The position numbers and the translations under genes are program-made. A model generated the notes under the pieces. That model was not told the DNA's origin, ran no database searches, and worked only from the letters and a program-made list of their open reading frames with translations. Below are positions 1 to 7,592 of a DNA stretch of 13,707 nt, piece after piece (the first letter of the stretch is position 1; the number at the start of each line of letters is the position of its first letter). This DNA comes from CG2-30-44-17 sp964344725 (GTDB lineage Bacteria > Patescibacteriota > Gracilibacteria > UBA1369 > UBA12470): assembly GCA_964344725.1 (NCBI GenBank), contig CAYFOI010000032.1, positions 1-13,707 on the forward strand, written 5' to 3'.

Positions 1-28
1 GGCTTACACTAAAGCAAATTTCGCATTT

Positions 29-238
29 CTACGCACCCGAAAATGAACGGTCTCCAGAAGAATCACCGTTAGCATCTTGCATCATTGGATGCCTGCCCTC
101 CATTTTTTCAAGAGCAGCAATGGATACGATAGAATTAACAAAAGAATACGAACGAACGCACTCGCCAACCAAAAAGGCTGACAGAATACCAGCAACAGCT
201 ACTTCGAACTTACCATTATTAAATTTAGGTCTTCTCAT
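29..238 (-). CDS. Small single-pass membrane protein of unknown function
   Basis: I do not recognise this 69-residue protein. It starts with a short basic segment (MRRPKFNNGK), followed by one likely membrane helix at about residues 11-28 (FEVAVAGILSAFLVGECV) and a polar, Gly/Ser/Asp-rich C-terminal tail ending in RSFSGA. The ATG at 238 follows an A/T-rich leader without a Shine-Dalgarno motif, as for most genes here. A near-consensus sigma-70-type promoter lies 35-62 bases upstream, which makes a real gene more likely than a chance frame. The last codons coincide with the left copy of the 22-bp inverted repeat, so the C-terminus could be part of that repeat rather than ancestral to the gene. 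It is divergent from the pilin-like gene at 446. Confidence 0.5.
   Translation of the reverse strand: MRRPKFNNGKFEVAVAGILSAFLVGECVRSYSFVNSIVSIAALEKMEGRHPMMQDANGDSSGDRSFSGA
30..51 (+). repeat. Left copy of a 22-bp perfect inverted repeat
   Basis: These 22 bases are the exact reverse complement of 13658-13679; the match breaks on both sides (position 29 and 52 do not pair with 13680 and 13657). The core reads ACGCACCCGAAAATGAACGG. On the minus strand this copy encodes the last residues (RSFSGA) and the first bases of the stop codon of the 29-238 gene. A 22-base exact match is far beyond chance for a window of this size. Its nature (dispersed genomic repeat, inversion endpoint or assembly artefact) cannot be decided here. 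Confidence 0.9.
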
Positions 239-272
239 AATAAATAATTTTTAAAAAACGACAAAGATCCTT

Positions 273-300
273 ATTATGCCTCGTTTTTGCGACTTGTCAA
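273..300 (-). promoter_or_regulatory. Promoter for the small 29-238 gene
   Basis: On the minus strand a perfect -35 TTGACA (300-295) is separated by 16 bases from CATAAT (278-273), 5 of 6 matches to the -10 consensus. Transcription would begin near 266, giving a leader of about 28 nt before the ATG at 238. This is among the best-scoring promoters in the window by eye. Confidence 0.6.
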
Positions 301-392
301 AGTAATTTAAAACATTAAAACACTACAACCTGGAACATAACGTCAACGACCATTGCTGCCAAAACCCCTTTCAAAGCATCTGGTGAACGATA

Positions 393-421
393 TTGCATTC
401 AGGCACCCCTTAAGATAAGAT
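393..421 (+). promoter_or_regulatory. Promoter for the pilin-like gene / 446-3361 operon
   Basis: TTGCAT (393-398) and TAAGAT (416-421) are spaced by exactly 17 bases. A start site near 428 would give a leader of under 20 nt before the ATG at 446. The rest of the divergent gap 239-445 shows no gene, RNA or repeat that I can support. Confidence 0.45.
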
Positions 422-445
422 TACAGAAGACATAAACAAACAAAA

Positions 446-901
446 ATGAAAAAATCTCTAGCCCTCTTAATTACACTCATCGTTTCTATAGCGATGTTTA
501 TTCCAGCAACCCTAGCCGCAGACACAGTCCTCCCACAAGCAGGAGAAGACTGCGAAACCCTTTTGCAAGACTGGGATCAAAAATCAATGGAAGATCAGAA
601 AAGCGAATTCGCAACAACAGAGAACCGGGAAGAACTCATGGGCTGTCTAATAAAAAACGGTGATATGCACTTGTGGATGCTCCCCTACTACGTCACGCAC
701 ATAATAGAGTTTTTGATAGGATTAGCCGGATTAATTAGCGTCTTATTCGTAATAATCGGCGGCTACTACTACGCTTGGGGCGGCCTTACAGAAGACAAAG
801 AGAAAGGGAAGAAAGCGGTCATGTACGCACTTATTGGGCTAGGCTTATCCACATTGGCCTGGATCATAGTCAGCATCATACAAACCCAATTAACATCCTA
901 A
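446..901 (+). CDS. VirB2/TrbC-like pilin-type membrane protein
   Basis: The 151-residue product has a cleavable-looking signal peptide (basic start, hydrophobic core, ATLAA around residues 21-25), a hydrophilic segment with two cysteines (C36 and C67) and two membrane helices (about 83-108 and 122-146). The helices are joined by a short loop with GGYYYAWGGLTEDKEKGKKA. That pattern (helix, Gly/aromatic turn, charged loop, helix) is typical of the VirB2/TrbC pilin-like proteins common in Patescibacteria genomes. Family members are subunits of type IV secretion/conjugation pili, but no VirB4, VirB6 or VirD4 gene lies in this window, so a solitary membrane role is possible. The two cysteines could form a disulfide outside the membrane; this is inference. 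The ATG follows an A-rich leader without Shine-Dalgarno. It probably shares a transcript with the AI-2E family gene that begins 28 nt downstream. Confidence 0.7.
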   Translation: MKKSLALLITLIVSIAMFIPATLAADTVLPQAGEDCETLLQDWDQKSMEDQKSEFATTENREELMGCLIKNGDMHLWMLPYYVTHIIEFLIGLAGLISVLFVIIGGYYYAWGGLTEDKEKGKKAVMYALIGLGLSTLAWIIVSIIQTQLTS

Positions 902-929
902 CCCTCCAAAATTCTAAAACTCTAACAAA

Positions 930-2150
930 ATGAAAAAACTAAGCAATATCTTCAAAAACTCGCAAAAAAAACTCAAAGGGATTCGTAAAAAGATAGAAGA
1001 ACTGAGCAAAATGGAAGAGTACGAAAAGAAGCACAAGAAAAAACGCAAAACATCCCCCCCAAAACCAAAAGCTCCTGAAAAAGTATTAGTACACCTCTCA
1101 ATTGCAAGCGTAGCAAAATCCGCACTAGTAATCATACTTCTTTACCTCGCAATGCAATTCGCATACGAGATAAGAAACATAATCGTCATCGTTTTCGTAG
1201 CACTTTTGCTCTACGCAGCAATAGATCCGGCTGTAAACAAACTACAAGAGAGAAAAATCCCAAGAGCAGTAAGCGTCCTAGCAATCTACGCAGTATTACT
1301 CTTCTTAGTAGGCTTTTTTATATCAAATCTCATACCGATCGTTGCCGAGCAACTCCTCGAGCTAGCAAAAAAAGCAGGAGACCTCATAAGTAACTTAACT
1401 GACGAGGAATCGCTATCACAAATGCCATTCTCAGAACAAATAATGCCATACGTACAATCCTCTTTAGAAGCGGTAGACCAACAAACCGTCATCAACAACA
1501 TCCAAGGAGCACTAGAACAAGTCGGAGAACAACTTCAGAATATAGCCGGCAACACGTTCGTAGCCGTAAAAGTAATATTCAACGGAATATTCAACGCAGT
1601 ACTCGTCCTCATTATCACATTCTTCTTAGTAGTAGACGAAGGGAGCGTCGACAAATTTCTCAAATCAGTATTCCCTTCCAGATACAGCTCTTACATCGTA
1701 GAAAAATCCGAAAAGATCAAAACTAAAATTGGACACTGGATCCGCGGAATGCTTATGCTAATGCTTTCGATGTTCTTACTCTATTTAATCGGCTTCTCAA
1801 TACTGGGATTAGATTATGCAGTTACACTCGCGATGATGGGAGGAATAGCAGAATTATTCCCTGTCATCGGCCCAATATTAGCAGGAATTCCAGCAGGCTT
1901 GATCGCATTCAACGAATCACCTTGGCTCGTTCTATGGGTCATAGGTATTATCATCATCGCTCAACAACTCGAAGGTAACGTCCTTATACCTCTCATTATG
2001 AGAAAAGCTGTCGGGCTCAAACCTGTCATAATAATCATTTCGGTACTTATCGGCTACCAAATGCTGGGAATCTTAGGAATCATCCTAGCTGTCCCTGTAG
2101 CAACAACAGCATCGCTATTTGTCACAGATTATTTAAATAAAGACAAATAA
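930..2150 (+). CDS. AI-2E family transporter (PerM/YdiK-type permease)
   Basis: This 406-residue polytopic membrane protein belongs to the AI-2E transporter family (formerly DUF20). Residues 1-50 are a very basic, coiled-coil-prone cytoplasmic extension (many Lys, then PPKPKAPEK), longer than in typical members. Paired helices follow (about 60-97 and 112-138), then a soluble amphipathic stretch (139-210) and a C-terminal helical block. The block carries the family hallmarks PVIGPILAGIPA (311-322), QLEGNVLIPLIMRKAVGLKP (346-365) and GILGIILAVPVA (380-391). Characterised relatives export autoinducer-2 or act as Na+/H+ antiporters; the substrate cannot be predicted from sequence. The start is the ATG 28 nt after the pilin-like gene; the following gene begins 11 nt after its stop, which suggests one operon. 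Confidence 0.9.
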   Translation: MKKLSNIFKNSQKKLKGIRKKIEELSKMEEYEKKHKKKRKTSPPKPKAPEKVLVHLSIASVAKSALVIILLYLAMQFAYEIRNIIVIVFVALLLYAAIDPAVNKLQERKIPRAVSVLAIYAVLLFLVGFFISNLIPIVAEQLLELAKKAGDLISNLTDEESLSQMPFSEQIMPYVQSSLEAVDQQTVINNIQGALEQVGEQLQNIAGNTFVAVKVIFNGIFNAVLVLIITFFLVVDEGSVDKFLKSVFPSRYSSYIVEKSEKIKTKIGHWIRGMLMLMLSMFLLYLIGFSILGLDYAVTLAMMGGIAELFPVIGPILAGIPAGLIAFNESPWLVLWVIGIIIIAQQLEGNVLIPLIMRKAVGLKPVIIIISVLIGYQMLGILGIILAVPVATTASLFVTDYLNKDK

Positions 2151-2161
2151 CCACTTGAAAA

Positions 2162-3361
2162 ATGGGAATGAATTCAAAAGTAAAGCTACTGCTTTCAGCT
2201 ACAATAATACTTGGCTTATTTATGGCTGGAATAATCACGTGGAGAATTATCAATCCTTACAATCCGCCACTCCCTGAAGTTCCACCATTAACAGCGTTTC
2301 AAGAATCAACTCCAGTCTTGGAGCACATCGCAACATACGAAATGCACAAATTCACCCATCGCCCTGAAATACTTTTATCAAGTACAGAAAACCCCTACCT
2401 ACTCGTAGTAGAACACCAAGAAAGCGAAGAAGGACAAATAAGACATATGGGATATCAAATAGAAGATTTTGAAAACTTAGAAGCCTTACAAGAGACAGGA
2501 TTTCCAGTAACTTACGAAACCGACGAATATGGCAGCGGAGCAGATCACCGCGCAGTAATATTCAAAATAGATGGCGAAGAACAAATAGGAGTCTTTTATC
2601 AAACATTGATAATGTCAGACGACGCTCCTGCAATCATCGAAGGTCCTTCAGAACCATACACAGAAAGTCAAAGCTTAATGTTCGCAAGATTCAGCATGGA
2701 TGGAGAAGAATTATTCCGCACAGAAGTCGCAAGAACAACAGACCGAGATGAAGACAACTTCCCTGACATGTGTGCATTATGGAACCCCGTTACAGAAGTT
2801 TTTGTAGTAAGTACAGGAGGCAAACAAGCAAAAATAAGAGAAATTGATATAAACGGTGAAATTTTATCAGCATATGAATACTCATCCGATGAGATCGCAG
2901 GCAGCATCGGAAACAGTATCATCTTAGAAGAAGATGGCTCATATTTAGTATTCAGCTCAAAAAACAACCCGCAAGGAGAAGATTACATAACAATTACAGA
3001 ACTTAGCAGCACTTTTGAAGTCGAATCACAATACAAAACCTTCGAAGTAACAGGAGCAGAAGAGACATTCCCAACAGGGGTAATATACCAAAACGGATAC
3101 TACTTCGTCGGACACATATCCGGAGAATTTAAAAACATACAAGAAGAAGAGGAAAAAAAATACGGAACAAAAATCAAGATCTTTAATAAAGAATTAGAAC
3201 TTATAGACGACATAGAAGTCAGTTCGGAATACGTAAGCGGCCATGGACATCCGACCCTCATAATCAAAGACAGCATCCTCTATTACGCATGGAGCAAATC
3301 AGTAGACGGAGCCCCGCAAGTAATGATCGATGTATTTGAACTATCCTTTGAGGATCTCTAA
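2162..3361 (+). CDS. Membrane-anchored extracellular protein, probably beta-rich, unknown function
   Basis: I cannot name this 399-residue protein. Residues 7-30 form one hydrophobic helix (signal anchor, no lipobox cysteine), followed by a Pro-rich linker (NPYNPPLPEVPPL). The rest is hydrophilic, with recurring short beta-strand patterns such as YLLVVEH, VFVVSTGG, SYLVFSS and GYYFVGHISG at roughly even spacing, suggesting a beta-propeller-like fold outside the cell. Residues 194-202 hold a D-x-D-x-D-x3-D arrangement that could bind Ca2+. The start is ATG 2162; an in-frame ATG at 2168 is an alternative. It lies 11 nt after the AI-2E family gene and its 3' end overlaps the opposing glycosyltransferase gene by 21 bp. 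The surface location and neighbouring polysaccharide genes fit a cell-envelope role, which is inference. Confidence 0.6.
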   Translation: MGMNSKVKLLLSATIILGLFMAGIITWRIINPYNPPLPEVPPLTAFQESTPVLEHIATYEMHKFTHRPEILLSSTENPYLLVVEHQESEEGQIRHMGYQIEDFENLEALQETGFPVTYETDEYGSGADHRAVIFKIDGEEQIGVFYQTLIMSDDAPAIIEGPSEPYTESQSLMFARFSMDGEELFRTEVARTTDRDEDNFPDMCALWNPVTEVFVVSTGGKQAKIREIDINGEILSAYEYSSDEIAGSIGNSIILEEDGSYLVFSSKNNPQGEDYITITELSSTFEVESQYKTFEVTGAEETFPTGVIYQNGYYFVGHISGEFKNIQEEEEKKYGTKIKIFNKELELIDDIEVSSEYVSGHGHPTLIIKDSILYYAWSKSVDGAPQVMIDVFELSFEDL

Positions 3362-4405
3362 AGTTTCGATAGCAGCATTCTCCCAGCTAAACTTACTAAC
3401 CTGCTTAACTAGCTGTTTTTGATCTTTGGGTTCCGAAACAAGCTTCTTCATACCTTCCGCAATTTCAGAAACATCCTCAGGATCAACATAGATAGCCACT
3501 TCTCCGCATACTTCCTCCATCGGACTATCTTTGCTAGTCAAAACCGGCCGAGAGCAGCACAAAGCCTCTAGCGGCGGTAAACCAAATCCTTCATACAGAG
3601 ACACGTACACAAGCCCATCCGACATATTATAAAGAGCTTTTTTATGCTCCTCTGGCACCTCTCCAATGAACCTCACCTTCTCGCTCTCAGGCAGCTTAAA
3701 CTTGGCAAAAATCGACCTGTCAAAATCCCCAGCCACAACCAAATCATGCTCTATCCCTGACTTTTCAAACGCCTCGATAACTCGCCTAAGATTTTTCCTA
3801 GGCTCAAGAGTCGACAGAGACAGAATATATTTCTCGGACAACCCATATTCCTCCTGCACCTCCTCGAAATTCGTACTGTCCGGAACATACGCCCCTTCAT
3901 ACACCACCTCACTTTTCACACCAAGTAAGTCCCGCAGCTCCTTCTGCGTAAACTTAGAGACAGAAATCACTCTATCCGCTATCTTAAAATACTTCGCAGG
4001 CTTATTCAGCTTATACCAAAGCCTACTTTTCCAGGAGAAAAACTCCGAAAACCGCAAAAACGAAAGATCATGACAAGTCACAACTTTCTTTACATCCTTG
4101 GGTAGTCGTATCGGCCTCATATCCGGTAAAAACATAACATCAACTCCAAGATCCACACGTGGAAACCCAAAGAACCAAAAACCAAAATTAAGCGCCCTAT
4201 TCGACACCTTCCAAAAAACCTTTTTGACATTCGGTCCTTCAAACTCATCAAGAATCTTCTCGTACTCCCCTTTTCGCCCACTCAAAAACAAAACAAACTC
4301 ATACTCACGATGCTTGATCATCTCACGTACAAGTGAGCGCGTATAAACCGCCACACCCGAAGCCTTCCCATGCAAAAGCGGCCGAAGATCAATTCCAATT
4401 TTCAT
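3341..4405 (-). CDS. GT4-family (GT-B) glycosyltransferase
   Basis: The 354-residue protein has the two-domain GT-B layout of family 4 retaining glycosyltransferases. The N-terminal domain opens with KIGIDLRPLLHGKASGVAVYT, where a Gly-rich loop recurs in the family. It includes CHDLSFLRF (111-119) and SVSKFTQKEL (149-158). The C-terminal donor-binding domain carries STLEPRKNLRRVIEAF (198-213) and EGFGLPPLEAL (272-282), in which E272 and E280 form the EX7E motif. The acceptor and sugar nucleotide are unknown. It is the last gene of a minus-strand operon, 13 nt after the Wzz-like gene. Its stop codon lies inside the convergent 2162-3361 gene, leaving no room for a dedicated terminator. Full length for the family. 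Confidence 0.9.
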   Translation of the reverse strand: MKIGIDLRPLLHGKASGVAVYTRSLVREMIKHREYEFVLFLSGRKGEYEKILDEFEGPNVKKVFWKVSNRALNFGFWFFGFPRVDLGVDVMFLPDMRPIRLPKDVKKVVTCHDLSFLRFSEFFSWKSRLWYKLNKPAKYFKIADRVISVSKFTQKELRDLLGVKSEVVYEGAYVPDSTNFEEVQEEYGLSEKYILSLSTLEPRKNLRRVIEAFEKSGIEHDLVVAGDFDRSIFAKFKLPESEKVRFIGEVPEEHKKALYNMSDGLVYVSLYEGFGLPPLEALCCSRPVLTSKDSPMEEVCGEVAIYVDPEDVSEIAEGMKKLVSEPKDQKQLVKQVSKFSWENAAIETLEILKG

Positions 4406-4418
4406 TGATTATCTGTAA

Positions 4419-5243
4419 TTAAGCGGTAATCCACTCATAATCAGGCACAATCCTGGTGAGAGTTTCTAGCTCCTTTTCACGAGCAGCACCAATCTTCACT
4501 ACAAACAGATGACTCCCCGACTTTAGATCATTCTTGTCAGCAACTTCCCTGCCATATTTTTTAGAAACCTTGCAGCCAACCCCAAGAACATAACCTTTTT
4601 CACCAAGGTAAGAAGGATCTATAGGCCTTTTGCCAAGTATTTTTTCAGCCTGAAAAGGAAAACTCATAACACCAGCAGAAAACTCATAACAAAGCTGCGC
4701 AAAAATCACAAAAAGAATTCCAAGCAAAAATCCAGCAACAGCATTAACTTTATAAGGAGGATCCGTAATATAGGAAGTTATCTCAGGATTTGCAATCGTA
4801 TAAGAAGTCTGCATCGTCTCGTTATAAGAATCAAGTCTCTCTTCAAGTTCATCGACACTTGCCAAAGCAGCCTCCTCTATCAAACTGGCATCGCTAGCAA
4901 TAACCTGCAAAATCATATTTTGCCTCTCTTGCTGTCTAGCAGTAACCGAAAAAGATCCGCTAGTCATCCTGGCATTAGCTTGCGTCTGAAAAGACGGATC
5001 CAAAGTCCACCCTTGAACAGTCTGAGCAAAATAATAATCAGCTTCTGTAACGCCCCTCGCACCAAAAGCATCATCCGAATACTCGCTTTGCTCCATCCCA
5101 ATCGTCAAAAAGACAACCCCCTCATAAGTCATGCCAATAGCCGCAATACTATAAACAAACCCACAAACTGCAAAAATAGCCCCAATAATCAGAGCTTTCC
5201 ACTTAATCCTCCATAAGAAACAGAAATAGTTACGAACATCCAT
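4419..5243 (-). CDS. Wzz-like polysaccharide chain-length/co-polymerase-type protein
   Basis: This 274-residue protein has the architecture of Wzz-type regulators: a short cytoplasmic N-terminus, a first membrane helix (about 17-38), a mostly polar extracytoplasmic segment (39-165), and a second helix (166-188). The polar segment includes a probable coiled coil near 119-142, and DPPYKVNAVAGFLLGILFVI marks entry to helix 2. The Pro-Pro before helix 2 is a familiar feature of the family. A cytoplasmic tail of about 85 residues follows, but I see no Walker motifs or tyrosine cluster, so it is not a fused BY-kinase. Flanking GT4 genes on both sides support a role in extracellular or cell-surface polysaccharide assembly. 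Sequence similarity to named Wzz proteins is weak by eye, so the call rests mainly on topology and context. Confidence 0.6.
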   Translation of the reverse strand: MDVRNYFCFLWRIKWKALIIGAIFAVCGFVYSIAAIGMTYEGVVFLTIGMEQSEYSDDAFGARGVTEADYYFAQTVQGWTLDPSFQTQANARMTSGSFSVTARQQERQNMILQVIASDASLIEEAALASVDELEERLDSYNETMQTSYTIANPEITSYITDPPYKVNAVAGFLLGILFVIFAQLCYEFSAGVMSFPFQAEKILGKRPIDPSYLGEKGYVLGVGCKVSKKYGREVADKNDLKSGSHLFVVKIGAAREKELETLTRIVPDYEWITA

Positions 5244-5280
5244 AATTTAAGTAAGTTAGTAGGTTAGTATTTAAGACAGT

Positions 5281-6387
5281 CTACTTTTTAGCAAAACTTT
5301 TCCATTTTCGCTTCAAAAAACTCTTAACCTCTCTCTCGAACCTCTCTCTTCCAAAATCAGCTACACTTTCTGCAACCTTTTTACCATTAAACCTCTTCTT
5401 CTCAAACCGTAAAACCGCTTTTATAAGAGCATCAGCACTTTGAGTTTTAAAGAAAATACCACTCTTGCCATCAGAAACAGTCTCAAGCGCTCCCCCATCG
5501 GCATAAGCAATAACAGGACGCCCCGAAGCCATCGCCTCAACCGGTGCAATGCCAAAATCTTCAATCTGCGGAAAAATAAAAGCCTTACAAGTCGACAAAT
5601 TCTCACGAAGCTCTTCATCAGGCACATAATCCAAAAACTCAATGTTCTTCCTTGCCATCCTCTTAAGTCTCTTCATCTCCGGCCCCCGACCAGCAATCTT
5701 AAGAGGTTTCCCTAGATGATTAAAGGCCTCAACTATAAGATCAAATCGCTTATAAGGAATAAGTCGCCCAGCCGCAAAGTAGAAGTTCCCTCGCTCAGCC
5801 GACAGATAGAAATCATCAGTCTCAACAATAGGATAAATCGTCTCTGACTTAGCTTTGTAATACTTAGCAATTCTCTCTCCAATATAGTCAGAATTGGAGA
5901 CAAAATAATCGACGCGATCCGCCGCAAGCCGATCCCAAAGCCTTATACTATGAAGCAAATAAGGAGCAATTTTCTTAAGCGTCTTCGGCCACGGATAATC
6001 CTTCAAATACCGATGACAATCATCCCAAACGTACCTCATAGGCGTATGGCAGTAACACACGTGCATAGTCTCAGGCTTCGTAATCACACCTTTCGCACAA
6101 GAGTGACTACTCGATAAAACAATGTCATACTCGGAAAGATCAAACTGCTCAAAAGCTGTCGGCATCCATTTGAGATACCACTGATGATGACGCTTCGCCC
6201 CAGGCCATTTCTGCAGAAATGAAGTCCGGATATCCGCATCATCAAACATCGGCAATCTATCCTTGTCGTATATAGATGTATATATAGGAGCATCTGGAAA
6301 CATCCGATGAAAAGCACAAACAACCTTCTCCGCCCCACCCGGATCAGTTAGCCAATCGGCAACCAAAGCTATCTTAAGTCCATCCAT
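5281..6387 (-). CDS. GT4-family glycosyltransferase, first gene of the polysaccharide operon
   Basis: The 368-residue GT-B enzyme begins KIALVADWLTDPGGAEKVV, the loop that packs on the sugar nucleotide in many GT4 mannosyl/rhamnosyl transferases. Other motifs are CYCHTPMRYVWD (111-122), VSNSDYIGERI (163-173), FAAGRLIPYKRFDLIVEAF (204-222), the basic donor-phosphate site, and IEDFGIAPVEAMASGRPVIA (275-294), where E276 and E284 form the EX7E pair. The HTPMRYVWD motif is typical of a GT4 subgroup found in lipopolysaccharide and exopolysaccharide loci; the sugar is not predictable. It is transcribed from a promoter at 6440-6412 and followed 37 nt later by the Wzz-like gene. Its start ATG follows an A-rich stretch without Shine-Dalgarno. 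Confidence 0.92.
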   Translation of the reverse strand: MDGLKIALVADWLTDPGGAEKVVCAFHRMFPDAPIYTSIYDKDRLPMFDDADIRTSFLQKWPGAKRHHQWYLKWMPTAFEQFDLSEYDIVLSSSHSCAKGVITKPETMHVCYCHTPMRYVWDDCHRYLKDYPWPKTLKKIAPYLLHSIRLWDRLAADRVDYFVSNSDYIGERIAKYYKAKSETIYPIVETDDFYLSAERGNFYFAAGRLIPYKRFDLIVEAFNHLGKPLKIAGRGPEMKRLKRMARKNIEFLDYVPDEELRENLSTCKAFIFPQIEDFGIAPVEAMASGRPVIAYADGGALETVSDGKSGIFFKTQSADALIKAVLRFEKKRFNGKKVAESVADFGRERFEREVKSFLKRKWKSFAKK

Positions 6388-6411
6388 TTGTTTTTGTTTG
6401 AAAGCGAAAGT

Positions 6412-6440
6412 ATTCTACCTGGTTATTACAAAAATCCCAA
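6412..6440 (-). promoter_or_regulatory. Promoter of the glycosyltransferase/Wzz operon
   Basis: On the minus strand TTGGGA (6440-6435) and TAGAAT (6417-6412) are separated by 17 bases; the start codon at 6387 is about 18 nt beyond the expected start site. It lies just beyond the terminator of the upstream STAS gene, so the two minus-strand units are likely separate transcripts. Confidence 0.5.
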
Positions 6441-6472
6441 CAAAATATTGTTATTTTAAGCCCACAACCTAC

Positions 6473-6498
6473 AAAAAAAGCCCCGCTCGCGCAGGGCT
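6473..6498 (-). terminator. Intrinsic terminator after the HATPase-STAS operon
   Basis: Read on the minus strand, AGCCCTGC and GCGGGGCT (6498-6479) form an 8-bp stem with one G-U pair closed by a GCGA tetraloop, and seven T residues (6479-6473) follow at once. It lies 45 nt past the STAS stop codon. This is a textbook rho-independent terminator and the clearest one in the window. Confidence 0.92.
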
Positions 6499-6542
6499 CA
6501 AAACATACACATAACGCTACTGACTATTTCCTACTGACTAAG

Positions 6543-6908
6543 TTACATCACCGCCAACTTCGCTTCCTCAACACTCGGATAAGTACTAATTAGCTGCGTA
6601 AGCCCAACCACTTGCAAGATATCAACAATGTTACTCTTAGCCTGAGCGACAACTACTTTGCCACCTTCACCTGAGATCTTGCTGTACCAATCGGTCAGAT
6701 AACCGATAGATTTACTGTTCATGTATTCGAGTTCGCTGAAGTCAAAAATAAGACTTAGTCCTCCTCCAGCGCCTTCGATAACTTCGTAGATTTTTTTAGC
6801 TTCTTCGTCTACGTTGCTTTCATCAAGTTGACCAGTGATTTTGACGATTTTAACTTTCTTATCGCCATCCGCTTGGACATCTTCGAATGATATTGTTGCT
6901 TGTGTCAT
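6543..6908 (-). CDS. STAS-domain anti-anti-sigma factor (SpoIIAA/RsbV-like)
   Basis: The 121-residue protein is a single STAS domain. The order of elements matches SpoIIAA/RsbV: a beta strand with VKITGQLDESNV (19-33), a strand/helix with LSLIFDFSELEYMNSKSIGYL (51-71), and VVVAQAKSNIVDILQVVGL further on. By alignment with the SpoIIAA M-D-S-S-G loop, S65 in YMNSKS is the candidate phosphorylation site, with Asn replacing the usual Asp just before it and S67 a second candidate. In known partner switches the unphosphorylated form binds the anti-sigma kinase and frees the sigma factor. The kinase-like gene lies 27 nt upstream on the same transcript, and a strong terminator follows. No sigma factor or PP2C phosphatase gene is in the window, so the target is unknown. 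Confidence 0.9.
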   Translation of the reverse strand: MTQATISFEDVQADGDKKVKIVKITGQLDESNVDEEAKKIYEVIEGAGGGLSLIFDFSELEYMNSKSIGYLTDWYSKISGEGGKVVVAQAKSNIVDILQVVGLTQLISTYPSVEEAKLAVM

Positions 6909-6935
6909 ATTGTATTTGTTTTAAGTATGTAAAGC

Positions 6936-7532
6936 TTATGTAAGTTGCACATGAGTTGGGTCATCTGTCTTCGATAATACTTCATCCTCTTTGTCGCGTA
7001 AATACTTCTTAACACGAACTCTCAAGCCCCCACCATCAATATCTTCAAAAAGAAGCTCATCAGTCCATTCAGCAACGATCTTAGGAAGACCTCTGCCACG
7101 CAGGCCAAGATATTGACCATGCATCATCGAGATACGCTCTTTCACTAAATTATTCATCTGAGCCGCATCAAACTTACTAGGACCAGTCCCACTATCTTCA
7201 ACAATAACCTCAAGACTATCATCAGGCACATTTACAAATGTAATTTTAACATCTTTGCCTTTCTCAGAACCATGCTCAATCGCATTATTACACAGCTCGT
7301 CAACAACCGACTGGAAACGGTAAGCCCATTGCTCAGAAAACCCTGTCATATTCTTAGTCATAGTCAAAGTAAAATCACGTATGCCTGACAAGAAATATGC
7401 ATTCGTAGGCAAGATTATACTAATCCTTACAGGCTCCTTAGAGTCATCAGCAGAAGCCTCCTTCTTAGGTTGCTCTGCAGCGGCATCTTGCACCTGTTCT
7501 GGCTGAACTTGGGTTTGATTCTCGTCCGCCAT
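6936..7532 (-). CDS. RsbW/SpoIIAB-like serine kinase (HATPase_c anti-sigma family)
   Basis: The 198-residue protein starts with a disordered Gln/Glu/Ala-rich tail (1-33) and continues into a GHKL ATP-binding domain. The N box is ELCNNAIEHG (79-88), the G1 box VEDSGTGPS (111-119; D113, G115, G117) and the G2-like glycine loop GLRGRGLPKI (143-152). This set is that of RsbW/SpoIIAB-type kinases, which phosphorylate the partner STAS protein and hold a sigma factor or other target. The usual length is 140-160 residues; the extra length is the N-terminal tail plus a short C-terminal extension. It is co-transcribed with the STAS gene that begins 27 nt downstream and has its own promoter at 7592-7564. 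Regulation of something other than a sigma factor is possible, since none is nearby. Confidence 0.88.
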   Translation of the reverse strand: MADENQTQVQPEQVQDAAAEQPKKEASADDSKEPVRISIILPTNAYFLSGIRDFTLTMTKNMTGFSEQWAYRFQSVVDELCNNAIEHGSEKGKDVKITFVNVPDDSLEVIVEDSGTGPSKFDAAQMNNLVKERISMMHGQYLGLRGRGLPKIVAEWTDELLFEDIDGGGLRVRVKKYLRDKEDEVLSKTDDPTHVQLT

Positions 7533-7563
7533 TGATACTTTTATTTTTAATTTTAATCATAAT

Positions 7564-7592
7564 ATTGTACCAATTTTTCGCCCTTACGTCAA
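7564..7592 (-). promoter_or_regulatory. Promoter of the HATPase-STAS operon, overlapping the chorismate mutase stop codon
   Basis: On the minus strand TTGACG (7592-7587) and TACAAT (7569-7564) are spaced by exactly 17 bases, each with 5 of 6 consensus matches. The -35 hexamer contains the TGA stop codon of the upstream chorismate mutase gene. The leader to the ATG at 7532 would be about 25 nt. Readthrough from the chorismate mutase gene remains possible. Confidence 0.65.

Noticed and set aside
7553..7591. UGA as a sense codon (Gly, code 25) at the end of chorismate mutase
   Set aside because: Reading through adds only about a dozen residues beyond the normal family end, and all other genes are intact under the standard code.
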